This document shows positions 37,311 to 46,918 of a stretch of DNA of 64,000 bases, piece after piece. Source of the stretch: Cryptosporidium bovis (taxonomy: Eukaryota; Apicomplexa; Conoidasida; Eucoccidiorida; Cryptosporidiidae); contig VHIT02000028.1 of NCBI GenBank assembly GCA_009768925.2, forward strand, positions 1-64,000. The letters run 5' to 3'. The notes under the pieces were generated by a model, which searched no databases, was not told the DNA's origin, and saw only the letters and a list, made by a program, of their open reading frames with translations. The position numbers and the translations under genes are program-made. The number at the start of each line of letters is the position of its first letter. Position 1 is the stretch's first letter.

Positions 37311-38032
37311 ATGGTTTATTCTTTAGAAGAGCTTGAGCTTTATATGAATGAGGCACTAAAATTAGTAAGTCTACATTTGTACTTAGTAATATTAAATATA
37401 ATTGAACATTAGGCTGAAAAAGCATTGAATAGTGATGAAATTCCGGTGGGATGTGTTATTGTTAATAGGTTCACCAAAGAGATAGAGTCTGTTGCACATA
37501 ACAAAACAAATTGTATGAAAAATGTAGGTTATCAAGTAAATAATAGTATAAATCTAAATCGAGGTTCTTTTAGGGAACGAAACACTGTGAAATTGTTGCG
37601 CTTGAAAAATTGACAGATAAATTGGTTAGTGTACTTGAATTAAAGAAAAAAAATATCAATGCGGTAAATGAGCGTATTTGTGAAAGACTACCACAACTTT
37701 GCAGTTCATATGACATATTTGTTACCGTAGAGCCATGCATAATGTGCATCGGATTCATTGATCAATCAGGTGCGTATATTAAAAATTTTGGAGCATTTTG
37801 TTAATAATTTGAAGGAATAAGGAATATTTATTATGGCTGTAGGAATGACCGCTTCGGCGGATGTGGATCTGTTTTGAGCTACAATGATCTAGTTGAAAAT
37901 AAAAACCTCACTCTAAGACATGGAATATGTGAGAAAAAGTCAGTCGAATTACTAAGATGTTTTTATGAGTTCGGTAATCCCAAAGCTCCGATAGAAAAGA
38001 GGAAAAGGGCAATAAAAGATTTTAGAGGTTAG
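37311..38032 (+). CDS. ADAT2: tRNA-specific adenosine deaminase subunit 2 (4 exons)
   Basis: Exons are 37311-37364, 37413-37523, 37574-37769 and 37815-38032. The introns (48, 50 and 45 nt) start GTAAGT, GTAGGT and GTGCGT and end in AG. Joined length is 579 nt, a 192-aa protein. Exon 2 carries EIPVGCVIVNR. The exon 2/3 junction forms GTKHCEIVALEKL with the catalytic H-C-E. Exon 3 has TVEPCIMCIGF with the PCxxC zinc motif. Exon 4 has YYGCRNDRFGGCGSVL, typical of ADAT2 (human VVYGCQNERFGGCGSVL). ADAT2/ADAT3 converts A34 to inosine in tRNA anticodons. No single frame covers it, so it would be missed without splicing. It converges with the phosphatase gene. Confidence 0.92.
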
Positions 38033-38064
38033 ATATACAATTCATTATCAGTGATATTAGATGA

Positions 38065-40347
38065 TCAAAGTGCAGTTAAATTTATCGGTTTACTATGTAA
38101 GTTTCTGATTTTTGCAGGGGTTATTGGACTTTCATCGATATTCTTTGTCTTGCCACCACTCCCAGGGCTACTTAAAAAGTAGTCATTAGAGTTATTTGGA
38201 CTGTTAATGAATACATTACCTTTTGTGGATGTCTTATGAGGTTTGTCATAATCGAAAAACGACTCAGAATTTCTATTTACTCCTTTGGGACTTGCATCAA
38301 ATTTTTCCTTTGTTTCTTGATCGCTCCCTTTTAAATAACAATTAGTTGAAAATTCCTCAAACTTTAAAGTTTGAATAAATTTCATTAGGTCTCCATTATT
38401 ATTATATGCGATTACCAAAGCTGAGATGCAATCATTGCGTATTCCACGAGCATTCGCAGTCGAAGTTACTGTTATAATTTTTCCATTTCCATGTGACTCG
38501 CAACCGTTTTTGCAGTATTCACTTGTTCTCACTATCAATTCAATGTCATTACTTGAAATGAAGTTGCTAACATCTTTCATATCGAATTTGAAACGCTTTA
38601 AATTTTCAGAACTCTCGTCATTATATTCTACATCAGTCTCGTTTATACATTCTTTGCTCTCGCTAGGACTGCAAATTGAATCGTTAGATTCAATTATCTC
38701 AGACCATAAACAGTCAAGAATGCGCATAGTTTCGTCTGCATTCTCGAGAGAACTCTGTAAAGTCCCTCGGATGAGAAGGTCTGAACTGACATGGATTGGC
38801 TTTGAGATGTTCTCCAGATGCTCCAACTTTTTAATGCTTTTCCCAATTCCAGAATGCAAACACAGTATGCGATCATTTACGAGAACCGCCAACGATAAAA
38901 ACTCGAAAACATCGTTAATTCTCTCCCAAAGGAATTGACCATTGGACCCAAACTTTTTATTGCACTCGTCGAGAAGACCAGATGAGACGTTTATAGATAT
39001 ATCTTCGTGATTTCCACGGAGTAGAAAAATTCTGTCAGGATACAATATCTTGAATGAGAACAACAAACAAATTATTTCAAGAGAGAATCCACCAAAGTCA
39101 ATATAATCTCCCAAAAACACATATTTCATTGATAGAATATCACCTTTTTGGTAATGGGGCCAGGAGAAATTTTCGAACAAATGAAGAAGATCAGACAATT
39201 GGCCATACAAACCACCAAATATCCGTATTGTATTATTTTCGCCGTTTAGCCTTATTAGGCTATTCTCATCCCTTATTACTTCTACGACCTGATCACATAA
39301 TTTCATTATTTCTAAGTAGTTTAGTACGTTATTGATATATAAAAACTCTTGATTTTCTGGATATTCGAATCTAATATTCTGTGAAATGTCCATAAAATAG
39401 TCAATTGCACGCTTGCATAACCTCATGTCAAAGCGGAATTGAAGTCCTTTGACGATTCCAATTAAACCATACCTCTCACTCTTAATTTCGTGCGATTTGT
39501 TCCTTATAAAACACCTTTGTGGCGAGTTGTCTAAAGAACAATTAAAAGTTAATCCATCTGATTTACAGCTAGAAGATACTCTTGGAACACCCAAATCTAC
39601 ATCGTTTCTCACGTGTTGATCTATAAAGTAAGTTTCATTTTTTAATTCACACTTTAAAAAGTCATTATTTTTGTGATCATTATTAATAAAATCAACCAGA
39701 TCAAGATGTGTTCTGAGTAACCATCCAGTTCCCTTTAGAATATTATTCTTTACGGAACTAAAAAAGGCATTAAACCCAAAGATACCGTCATAATGAGCAA
39801 TAAGATGAATAGCACATTCTCTTGCTTTAGATTCAGTCATTGCTACAGTGTTTTTCATTAATGAACGAATTTCAGAAATATGCAACAACATACGCTTTAA
39901 CTCATTTAAATTTAATAGACCATTTCTATCAGTATCATAATAAAGAAAGATGAATTGCAGTCTAAGCTGTCCAATATTTGTATTAGGGTCGTTTGTTGCC
40001 AATGGACTCAAACTTAACATTCCAGAAGTGAATTCAATTTCACTCACAATGCCATCCTGATTTCTATCCATCAAATTGTAGAAAACACTCCTGTACTGTT
40101 TTTCTGTGATAGGATTGTCATCAAGAACATTTAGGAACTCATTCACAGTTAAATGCCCGCTTTTTTCCTTTCCGTACTCAACTACGATATCTTTTAGTGC
40201 GGAATACCTCTCTTGCCATCCCATTTCCAATATTGCGTCATTTAACAGCCGCCCAAAACTTCTCCATGGAAACCATTGCTCAGGACGAATAATCCTCGAG
40301 GGGATATTTTCTGTAGTTCTTTGACCTGAAAATTTCTTTGTGATCAT
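38065..40347 (-). CDS. EF-hand PPP-family phosphatase-like protein, catalytic motifs degenerate
   Basis: This 760-aa protein has two intact EF-hand loops at D94-E105 (DRNQDGIVSEIE) and D138-E149 (DTDRNGLLNLNE), then a PPP phosphatase domain at about 350-670. Conserved parts are LRGNHED (443-449) and LHSG (497-500). However, GDxHG is GGLYG (378-382), losing the metal-binding Asp and His. GDYVDRG is GDYIDFG (413-419), losing Arg. The RxHE-like histidine is replaced in VRTSEYC (about S609). Three of the PP1-type metal ligands are therefore absent. Architecture resembles the EF-hand phosphatases (PPEF/alveolate types). I infer a calcium-responsive pseudophosphatase. Confidence 0.8.
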   Translation of the reverse strand: MITKKFSGQRTTENIPSRIIRPEQWFPWRSFGRLLNDAILEMGWQERYSALKDIVVEYGKEKSGHLTVNEFLNVLDDNPITEKQYRSVFYNLMDRNQDGIVSEIEFTSGMLSLSPLATNDPNTNIGQLRLQFIFLYYDTDRNGLLNLNELKRMLLHISEIRSLMKNTVAMTESKARECAIHLIAHYDGIFGFNAFFSSVKNNILKGTGWLLRTHLDLVDFINNDHKNNDFLKCELKNETYFIDQHVRNDVDLGVPRVSSSCKSDGLTFNCSLDNSPQRCFIRNKSHEIKSERYGLIGIVKGLQFRFDMRLCKRAIDYFMDISQNIRFEYPENQEFLYINNVLNYLEIMKLCDQVVEVIRDENSLIRLNGENNTIRIFGGLYGQLSDLLHLFENFSWPHYQKGDILSMKYVFLGDYIDFGGFSLEIICLLFSFKILYPDRIFLLRGNHEDISINVSSGLLDECNKKFGSNGQFLWERINDVFEFLSLAVLVNDRILCLHSGIGKSIKKLEHLENISKPIHVSSDLLIRGTLQSSLENADETMRILDCLWSEIIESNDSICSPSESKECINETDVEYNDESSENLKRFKFDMKDVSNFISSNDIELIVRTSEYCKNGCESHGNGKIITVTSTANARGIRNDCISALVIAYNNNGDLMKFIQTLKFEEFSTNCYLKGSDQETKEKFDASPKGVNRNSESFFDYDKPHKTSTKGNVFINSPNNSNDYFLSSPGSGGKTKNIDESPITPAKIRNLHSKPINLTAL

Positions 40348-41040
40348 TTTATACTAGTTCAGAAATCTCTTATCAAAACTATACAATAGCGACTTCAAGA
40401 ATAAGAGGGAATATTGTCAGCCTAAAGTTGAAAAATCACTATTTTGAATAATTAAATAAACAATATACCAAATGGATGTACCTTTGTTTCTATTCTCCTG
40501 ATTTCCTACAAACTGAAAACCATACTATATATTGGTTCACATATTGCCGCACACAACACCCCACAAACAGGAGAACACTTTTTAGCGCTGGTATAGGTAA
40601 TCCTTATTGATTTGGGTTCTTATTCGCAAAAGTTAAATCTGATCGATTCAATGGGTTTGATATAGTTAACTTAAAAACGAACAATGCGTTTCAGATATCA
40701 GCTATCTTATCTTTGTTATTCTATCTTTTGAAATCTTCCTTGCAACTTTGTCCGAGTTTTAACCTTGAATTCAGTGTGTTAGGTCCACGTTTTCTGCTGT
40801 TGCTTTGTATCGTGGTTTTCGTTAATATAAAAATGTTTATAATTAGGTGTTGGAACGATTTTTAAACATCAGTTTCACAGAAGCACTAATTAATTAGAGA
40901 CCATGTCAATACCTATCCAAATGTATTGTTTACTAGATGCGAAGCATCATTAATTTATTTATTATAAAAAATTTGGTGTATATTTCTGCAGAGTTCTGTT
41001 TAACTTTAGTATTGGAATTCAATTTTTGAAAAAAAAGCTA
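40348..41040. other. Intergenic region, 693 bp
   Basis: This sequence lies between the start of the phosphatase-like gene (minus) and the stop of the DPM2-like gene (minus). An AGCGCTGG stretch lies at about 40586-40593. No ORF longer than about 20 codons looks like a protein, and I see no RNA gene. Confidence 0.4.
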
Positions 41041-41313
41041 TCACCTTTTTTCGTCGATGAAAACAGTAACTATGACAAAAGTTAATAGGAAAAATAATAT
41101 AGTTGCGTAGGTAGCGGACAAATATGAAGACAACCTAAGTGGAGAGAGGAATATTGACTGATAACAAAAGTTAAGGAATTATGAGTAATTAAATCGTAAA
41201 CTTACTGGCAATTCTAAATAGCTAATGAACGGTATTCCAAAAAAAGTAAACGAAACATAAAGAAATACAAATAATGTAGAGGTTGAAAGAAAAATTCCTC
41301 TGTAACAACCCAT
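41041..41313 (-). CDS. DPM2: DPM2-like two-helix membrane microprotein (2 exons)
   Basis: Exon 1 is 41206-41313 and exon 2 is 41041-41157. The 48-nt intron (41158-41205) runs from GTAAGT to TTTGTTATCAG in phase 0. The spliced product is 74 aa. Helix 1 lies at about residues 7-30, followed by PFISYLELP. Helix 2 is at about 51-70 (ATYATILFFLLTFVIVTVF), with a short charged tail (IDEKR). Length, two-helix topology and the PFI...FLSP spacing resemble DPM2, the ER subunit that stabilises dolichol-phosphate-mannose synthase. It sits 88 bp downstream of OST48 on the same strand. Other tiny ER subunits are alternatives. Confidence 0.5.
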
Positions 41314-41401
41314 TTCAAAAATGTTATTATTCAATCTTCAAAAAAAGTAGAAAAAAATTTAATTGCGCTAAAAAAAAATTTAGAATAATTTAAGTGTCAG
41401 T

Positions 41402-42823
41402 TTAACCAACTATGGCTCTAGTGTCATAGTTAAAATCATAGAAGATAAATAGAAATGTGAAGTAGCAAAGTGAAATAACTGAACAAATGAAACTAGCATA
41501 GTAAGGGAACCCTGAAATAACAAACCTTGGATTCTGGTCGTGTCGAAAGTTCCTTACTGTTGCAAGTGACTCATAAAAAATGGAGTTGTATCCCAATTTA
41601 TTGTGATTTATAACAAATTTAAATACACCCCATGTTTCAGGAACTCTAAATTTTGCTGTAAATGTGGTATTTCTTAAATTTGTTTCATTGCGATGAAGAA
41701 AAACGCGCAAGTAAGGGTCTAACATAGTGAACTCTAGTTGTATATCATTGTATCGGTATACCCTCCATTCATTATCAACCAATTCATGTAACTTCGCAGA
41801 GAAAAAAACTGTGTCTTCAACTGTATACATCAAAGTATTGTCGTAGTTTTCGTTAACTTTCGGTGATTCGTTTAATCTATAATGAATGATATCACTTATT
41901 TTTATTATTCCTTTCTGTTGGAATGTCCAGGATAATAAATTCTTGCAGAAATTAATGTTATTCACGTTTTTTGTGAATGCATTGTTACTGCACAATTGCC
42001 CATCACCCGAAAAAGTTGCTCTAGCATTATTTCTTGCTTGCATAGAGACTACTAGACCTATTTCCTCACCAGTACTTGAATGGATCCCATTTCCAAACAA
42101 TTTTAAATTAGCGGACGCTATTTCATTGAATGTAGATATACAGGTGTCGCAGGCAGACAGAATTGGGACTATCAATTCGCTATTAGGTACATTCATTGAA
42201 AATCCAACACCTCTATATAAAATTCCATTTCCCACACATGTGCCAGAAGAAAGGAATGCCTCTGAATCTATGCAATTGTTTGAATAGATGTATCCATCTC
42301 TTCTTGAATTAATTCCGACATCTATAAGCTGAGTATTTTGCGGCAGAAATGTTATATCTGCACACTCTTTTGCCAACTTTCGTATGCCCTTGTTATGATC
42401 AGTGCCATATTTTTCGTTTGTTGTATCTGTGAAAACCAAAATATTTCCACCCTTGTCAATATATTCCAATATTTTAGGAACGAGTGTTATGGGGAATGAA
42501 GGCATGTGTCTATGGTATTCAATATCAAAAATAACAACATTCTTATATGCAAGTTCATCGTATTCCACCAAGCTTAAATCTGTATCTTGAAGGGATTTTT
42601 CAAATGACTTTATTGAAATTCTATGACCTTTTGAAACTAGATGAGAAATGATTTCTGAATATTGATCTCTAATTATATCTTCATCGTTTACATTAGTCAA
42701 GAACAATAAATCGAGATTTGAAGAGTCTATGCTCGCTAAATGATCTTCTACCTTACTCGAAGTGCTAATAACATTTGCTATCAAACAAAAGGTGAATATA
42801 TATATATGAAAAATAAAAAGCAT
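41402..42823 (-). CDS. DDOST: Oligosaccharyltransferase 48-kDa subunit (OST48/WBP1)
   Basis: This 473-aa protein has a signal peptide (MLFIFHIYIFTFCLIANVIS). The luminal domain matches OST48: YDELAYKNVVIFDIEYHRHM (family pattern YDxLxxFxPS...), then ILEYIDKGGNILVFTDT, then GVGFSMNVPNSELIVPILSA, then GIIKISDIIHYRLNESP. A membrane anchor lies near the C-terminus (YYASFICSVISLCYFTFLFI) with a short tail. OST48 is a non-catalytic subunit of the ER oligosaccharyltransferase that transfers the dolichol-linked glycan to Asn. The OST4-like and DPM2-like genes in the window fit the same pathway. Confidence 0.93.
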   Translation of the reverse strand: MLFIFHIYIFTFCLIANVISTSSKVEDHLASIDSSNLDLLFLTNVNDEDIIRDQYSEIISHLVSKGHRISIKSFEKSLQDTDLSLVEYDELAYKNVVIFDIEYHRHMPSFPITLVPKILEYIDKGGNILVFTDTTNEKYGTDHNKGIRKLAKECADITFLPQNTQLIDVGINSRRDGYIYSNNCIDSEAFLSSGTCVGNGILYRGVGFSMNVPNSELIVPILSACDTCISTFNEIASANLKLFGNGIHSSTGEEIGLVVSMQARNNARATFSGDGQLCSNNAFTKNVNNINFCKNLLSWTFQQKGIIKISDIIHYRLNESPKVNENYDNTLMYTVEDTVFFSAKLHELVDNEWRVYRYNDIQLEFTMLDPYLRVFLHRNETNLRNTTFTAKFRVPETWGVFKFVINHNKLGYNSIFYESLATVRNFRHDQNPRFVISGFPYYASFICSVISLCYFTFLFIFYDFNYDTRAIVG

Positions 42824-43061
42824 TTTAAAAATATAATTACTTGACTTTTGTGAGTGTCAAATTTTATGGAGGGAATAGAGCGGTAGGCTTGAAACTAAAA
42901 TTAAAGAATATAAACTAAATGAATCTTTAGATAATAAATTGAGAATATTTGAAATTTAGATGTATACATAAGATTTATACTTTTAAATGGGAGTATTTGT
43001 ATTATTCTCCAAATTTAAGTCATGTCTATAATACTCAAAATTTGATTTAAAACTTTGAGAA

Positions 43062-43562
43062 ATGTCCATTAAGATAGTGACTAATTACGGATTCCTAAAA
43101 TTTGAATTATTTTGTTCACAATGCCCTTTGACATGTAAAAACTTTCTCGCACTTGCTGCGAGTGGGTACTATAACAATACGACATTTCATAAAAATATCA
43201 GTGGATTTATAATACAGGGTGGTGACCCTACGGGTACTGGTAAAGGTGGGGCAAGTATATACGGCAAATATTTTGAAGATGAAATAGACAGTAATCTCAA
43301 ATTCGATACTCGAGGAATTCTTGCAATGGCAGGTAAGGGAGTCAGTAAAAAGCCGAATACAAATGGTTCACAATTTTTCATTACATATTCTAGTCTGCCT
43401 CAATTAAATGGTGAATATGTGATTTTTGGAAGGCTTATCGATGGGTTTGAAACTTTAAATGCAATCGAAAACATTGAGACAGATAAATCTTACAGACCAA
43501 TTAGTGAAGTAAGGATTGAAGATGTAATTATACATTCAAATCCTATTGCAGAAAACGAGTGA
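43062..43562 (+). CDS. PPIL3: Cyclophilin-type isomerase PPIL3
   Basis: This 166-aa protein is a single cyclophilin domain. It starts MSIKIVTNYGFLKFELFCSQ, continues ALAASGYYNNTTFHKN, then FIIQGGDPTGTGKGGASIYG, then PNTNGSQFFITYSSLPQLNG. These match human PPIL3 (161 aa), a spliceosome-associated cyclophilin. The residue at the catalytic arginine position (FHR in active cyclophilins) is lysine (K44, FHKN), and the cyclosporin-binding tryptophan region is also changed. Isomerase activity may be reduced. Residues contacting the substrate (QGGDPTGTG, NGSQFFI) are kept. Confidence 0.93.
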   Translation: MSIKIVTNYGFLKFELFCSQCPLTCKNFLALAASGYYNNTTFHKNISGFIIQGGDPTGTGKGGASIYGKYFEDEIDSNLKFDTRGILAMAGKGVSKKPNTNGSQFFITYSSLPQLNGEYVIFGRLIDGFETLNAIENIETDKSYRPISEVRIEDVIIHSNPIAENE

Positions 43563-43713
43563 TTATATTTCCATTTAAATCGTCTCAACATCCCTGACAA
43601 ATTACTACTATCTAATTTCATTCATCAAATCTCCCCATACCACCCAAATACTTTATTTCAACTTGCCGCTGTTATATTAATTTTAGCAGATAAATACTTG
43701 ATTTGAAAAAGAA

Positions 43714-44055
43714 ATGAACTCCGAGGAAGAAGGAAAGAACGCTAAAAATGACTCGAGATATGATAGCCTTGTTCCATACTCTAAGGTTAATAGGGTGGTT
43801 AAATATTCGACAGATAAAAAGTTCACAAAGGCGTCAATTAAAAAAATACAAACGTCTATATCACTGTTTATCGGGGAGCTTGCAGAAATGTCAGAAAAAC
43901 AATCGCGACTTAGGTGTGGGAAGGTTGAAAATAACCATCCAATAACAATAAAAAAGGAAGATGTTATTGCTGCAATTAGAAAAGGTGGACAAAAATTTGG
44001 TTTTATTCACTCTTCAACGGAGTTTACTGAGGAAAATTTTTGGGGTGATAAGTGA
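43714..44055 (+). CDS. Histone-fold protein (CBF/NF-Y/POLE3-like)
   Basis: This 113-aa protein contains one histone fold at about residues 22-90. SKVNRVVKYSTDKKFTKASI corresponds to helix 1 and loop, KKIQTSISLFIGELAEMSEK to the long helix 2, and ITIKKEDVIAAIRK to the last strand and helix (family pattern TLKAEDVLxAL). This pattern occurs in POLE3/CHRAC17, NF-YB and similar non-nucleosomal partners. The short C-terminal tail (FTEENFWGDK) is acidic and aromatic. Which complex it belongs to cannot be settled by eye. Confidence 0.65.
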   Translation: MNSEEEGKNAKNDSRYDSLVPYSKVNRVVKYSTDKKFTKASIKKIQTSISLFIGELAEMSEKQSRLRCGKVENNHPITIKKEDVIAAIRKGGQKFGFIHSSTEFTEENFWGDK

Positions 44056-44254
44056 AGAGTTATATCTAAGTTGTAAAATAAAATTACTGAATCAACTAAT
44101 TTATTTTTAAATGTTTTAATATTTACTTAGTCGCTTTTTTAATTCATATCTTACGCGCTAGGTCTAGTTCCAATTTTAAACGTTTCATAAGCTAGCGAAT
44201 AATTTTTGCAAATTTACATGAATGACTTAATATTGATGTGACTATTACTTTACC

Positions 44255-45259
44255 ATGTCGGATTCTCTAGAGGTATTTATGGAAGATATTTCCCTTCTTC
44301 CAGGTTGGATATTGCGCAACCTTTCACTAATGAGAGAAATTGATTTAAAAGGAACTGAAACACTCAATAAACTTGAGGAAAAGAGAAGTTCGTACTTGAA
44401 GGAAATAAAAAGTATAGATAAGTCAGATATGGGGGTATATAATAATAATAAACTAAGCGAAATTAAAAACCTTCAAAAAGAAATTAGAGCACTTCTCAGA
44501 GAGAAATTGGCGATTTCAGATCAAAGTATACACTTTATTAGGTACGATGGAGATATACTGAGAAAATATTTTGAGCAGCTTGGTGAGACACTAGTCGATA
44601 ATAATGTTGGTATTGATCATAGCAATGGCACTAACTATCCAGGAAGAATAAGTATTTCTGATAACTACCAGATAAAAAATACAAATAAAACTGCTTTAAG
44701 TACAGAAATTAATTTATTTTCTTTAAATGGAACCACTTCGGATCGTGGGATTGATTGTTTTTCTGGAAACTCTTCAAGTAATTCTAGAGTAGTGAAGTCT
44801 CAACCTGATAACTTAGCTGGGAGTAATTCGCTCTCACAATTAACTGTTTTCAATAACGAATACCCTAACAAGTCTAAGAAACGAAAAACCTCCCTAAGCA
44901 ACACCCTTTCAACAAGCAATACTGAACTATTACCTAAAAGTCCCAAGAATTTATCAATTGAATTCCCCAAAATAAAATCTAAAGCGATTCATCTGGTTGA
45001 AAAAAATAATGCAAATTTTCAAGCCTGCTCAATTTGCGGAGGTTCAGAATTGCCGAATAATAGAATAGTTAATTGTGATTCTTGCTCTGATAATGTTCAC
45101 TCTTCTTGCCTTTGGGTAACAGATCCTAATCTATGTAAAGGATGTTTTAAAAAGGAGTCAGTTCAGTTAAAAAGCAACTATGAAATAGGATATTTGGTAA
45201 ACATAAATACACCTAAATCAGACCAGGCAAAAACTTCGAAGATCTCGAAGAAAAAGTAG
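44255..45259 (+). CDS. ING-family chromatin protein with PHD finger
   Basis: The N-terminus (residues 4-110) matches the ING dimerisation domain: MEDISLLPGWILRNLSLMRE, then EIDLKGTETLNKL, with coiled-coil heptads to about 105. A Ser/Asn-rich linker follows with a KKRKTS-type nuclear signal. The C-terminal PHD finger (about 250-300) has CSICGG, NCDSCSDNVHSSCLW and LCKGCFK, giving the C4HC3 ligand order. ING proteins read H3K4me3 and target acetyltransferase or deacetylase complexes. The PHD finger is compact, with a short segment before its final cysteine pair. Confidence 0.82.
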   Translation: MSDSLEVFMEDISLLPGWILRNLSLMREIDLKGTETLNKLEEKRSSYLKEIKSIDKSDMGVYNNNKLSEIKNLQKEIRALLREKLAISDQSIHFIRYDGDILRKYFEQLGETLVDNNVGIDHSNGTNYPGRISISDNYQIKNTNKTALSTEINLFSLNGTTSDRGIDCFSGNSSSNSRVVKSQPDNLAGSNSLSQLTVFNNEYPNKSKKRKTSLSNTLSTSNTELLPKSPKNLSIEFPKIKSKAIHLVEKNNANFQACSICGGSELPNNRIVNCDSCSDNVHSSCLWVTDPNLCKGCFKKESVQLKSNYEIGYLVNINTPKSDQAKTSKISKKK

Positions 45260-45714
45260 ATATTTATCAGGATCTCACTGGGTATCAACGTGAAATTTCT
45301 GGTATGTAGACATTTGATTGAGAAGAACCTTATTTTAACTTATAATAAATATCGACAAAATACTAATAAAATATAAACAAGAGTGCGCAGTGATGCCATT
45401 ACAACGGTAGAATAGAAATAACGCCTTTAAACTGCTGAAATTTAGTAGAAAGGTTTATCAAATGATTATTAAATTAAAACACGTCAATTTGTTTCCTGTT
45501 ATTTTCTGTTTATAAGGTACTTAATTTGAATTTTTCTTTTAATTTGAATAAAACGTGGCCACTTAAAATTGAGGAAATGTTACTTGTCTAATTTATTCCC
45601 GCAAGTTCTCTTGGTAGGTTGTAGGGTGTTTTTGTGAATATTGATTCAGAGTAGTTTTTCGCACCTTCACCTTATAACTTATTTTTTTAATCAAAGTTTG
45701 GAAGAAAGTCGAAT
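45260..45714. other. Intergenic region, 455 bp
   Basis: A+T-rich sequence between the ING gene and the next small gene. A box C/D-like pair (GTGATGC near 45388, CTGA near 45436) is present but lacks a convincing closing stem. Nothing else is seen. Confidence 0.35.
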
Positions 45715-46011
45715 ATGACGGTCGTTTCTTATTCTAGATTTCTAGATAGTGCCATAATGGGTATTTTCACGATTTGTCTTTCTGGGCTGACACTATATTT
45801 ATTTGGAGAATTTTGGGGTTTATGCCAGACACCTCCGCTCTCAAAATGGAATGTAGGAAAGGTAATGTCCACTTTATTTCCGTTTAAACGAACATTTGAC
45901 ATTAACCTCACTCACATCCTACTTTTTGCAATCGTTATTTGTTTGTTAAGTTTGAGAGCAGTTGAAAACACACAGTTGAGAGAATCAAAGCAAAGAAAAT
46001 CTAAGGAATAA
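45715..46011 (+). CDS. Small two-helix membrane protein, unknown
   Basis: This 98-aa protein has two clear hydrophobic helices. The first is about residues 13-32 (AIMGIFTICLSGLTLYLFGE), with WGLC just after. The second is about 65-81 (LTHILLFAIVICLLSLRAV). A short polar loop (QTPPLSKWNVGKVMST) joins them, and the tail is basic (RESKQRKSKE), which suggests a cytosolic C-terminus. I do not recognise the family. Coding is supported by the ordered helix-loop-helix pattern and a clean ATG. It lies between two long intergenic stretches. Confidence 0.6.
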   Translation: MTVVSYSRFLDSAIMGIFTICLSGLTLYLFGEFWGLCQTPPLSKWNVGKVMSTLFPFKRTFDINLTHILLFAIVICLLSLRAVENTQLRESKQRKSKE

Positions 46012-46918
46012 TTCACAGAAGGCTTGCTCTAAACCTGATTTCCACTGTTATTGTGGTTAGATAAACACTTAATGTTTCCAATATCATTATTTTGAGGGAA
46101 TTTGATTAGGTCATTGGATGTCATTGAGGAAATTGATGTAATTCAAAACTTACATTCAACTATTTAAATATTTATCATTTAATTGGTATTATATATTATT
46201 GATTAAAATGAAGTAACCTCCCAAGTTTTATGACTGTTGTGAACAGTATTAGTATTTAATTCCCTTAATATCAAAGGGTAACTTTCTAATAAAATATTGA
46301 ACTTATTCAACTTAAATATAATGGATTTCATATTATTCCAACTCACTTCAATGTAAACACGTGCCCTAATCTTTTTATTTGTGTGAGGTATGCATATGTA
46401 AATATTGAAAAAAATTATGTTGGTTATTTGTTGAACTTATTTTTCAAGTATTACTTTCCTATTGATGCTCCAAGAAATTTAACTTTCTATAGTTCACGAT
46501 CAACTTGAGGGTAAAAACTGACCTTCAAAGGTCTGTAAATAGGATAAGTATCTATTTTAATAATATGTATGTTGTATGTCAACTAGCATTTCTTTATTCT
46601 ACATGACTATTTGTTCTTTTTTTAAACCTGTCTGATTGAGACTAGAATAGGAGGGACAGAACTATTTTTAAGATTCCGATAGTTTATATGCGGATTAAAT
46701 ATTAAGTACTTCAATCCCCGAATCTCTCCTCTAGTTTCAATTTTTGACTTTTAATGTAGGCTTTTTTTTTTCCAGGGTAATTCAAACGGGAACCATTCTA
46801 ATAAAATACCGCCATCTACATAATATATTATTGTGTGCATTAAGAATTAAAAAAATACTAGACCATAGCAGAGAATATTTTATTATATTACTTTAAATAG
46901 TTTTTGTTATTTTAAAAA
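46012..46918. other. Long intergenic region, 907 bp
   Basis: This is the longest internal gap in the window, upstream of the calmodulin-like gene. It holds a CACGTG palindrome at 46358-46363 and several T runs. I see no ORF with protein character, no tRNA and no snRNA motif. Confidence 0.4.

Noticed and set aside
45380-45445. Box C/D snoRNA-like pattern
   Set aside because: Box C has a mismatch, no C'/D' boxes and no convincing terminal stem.
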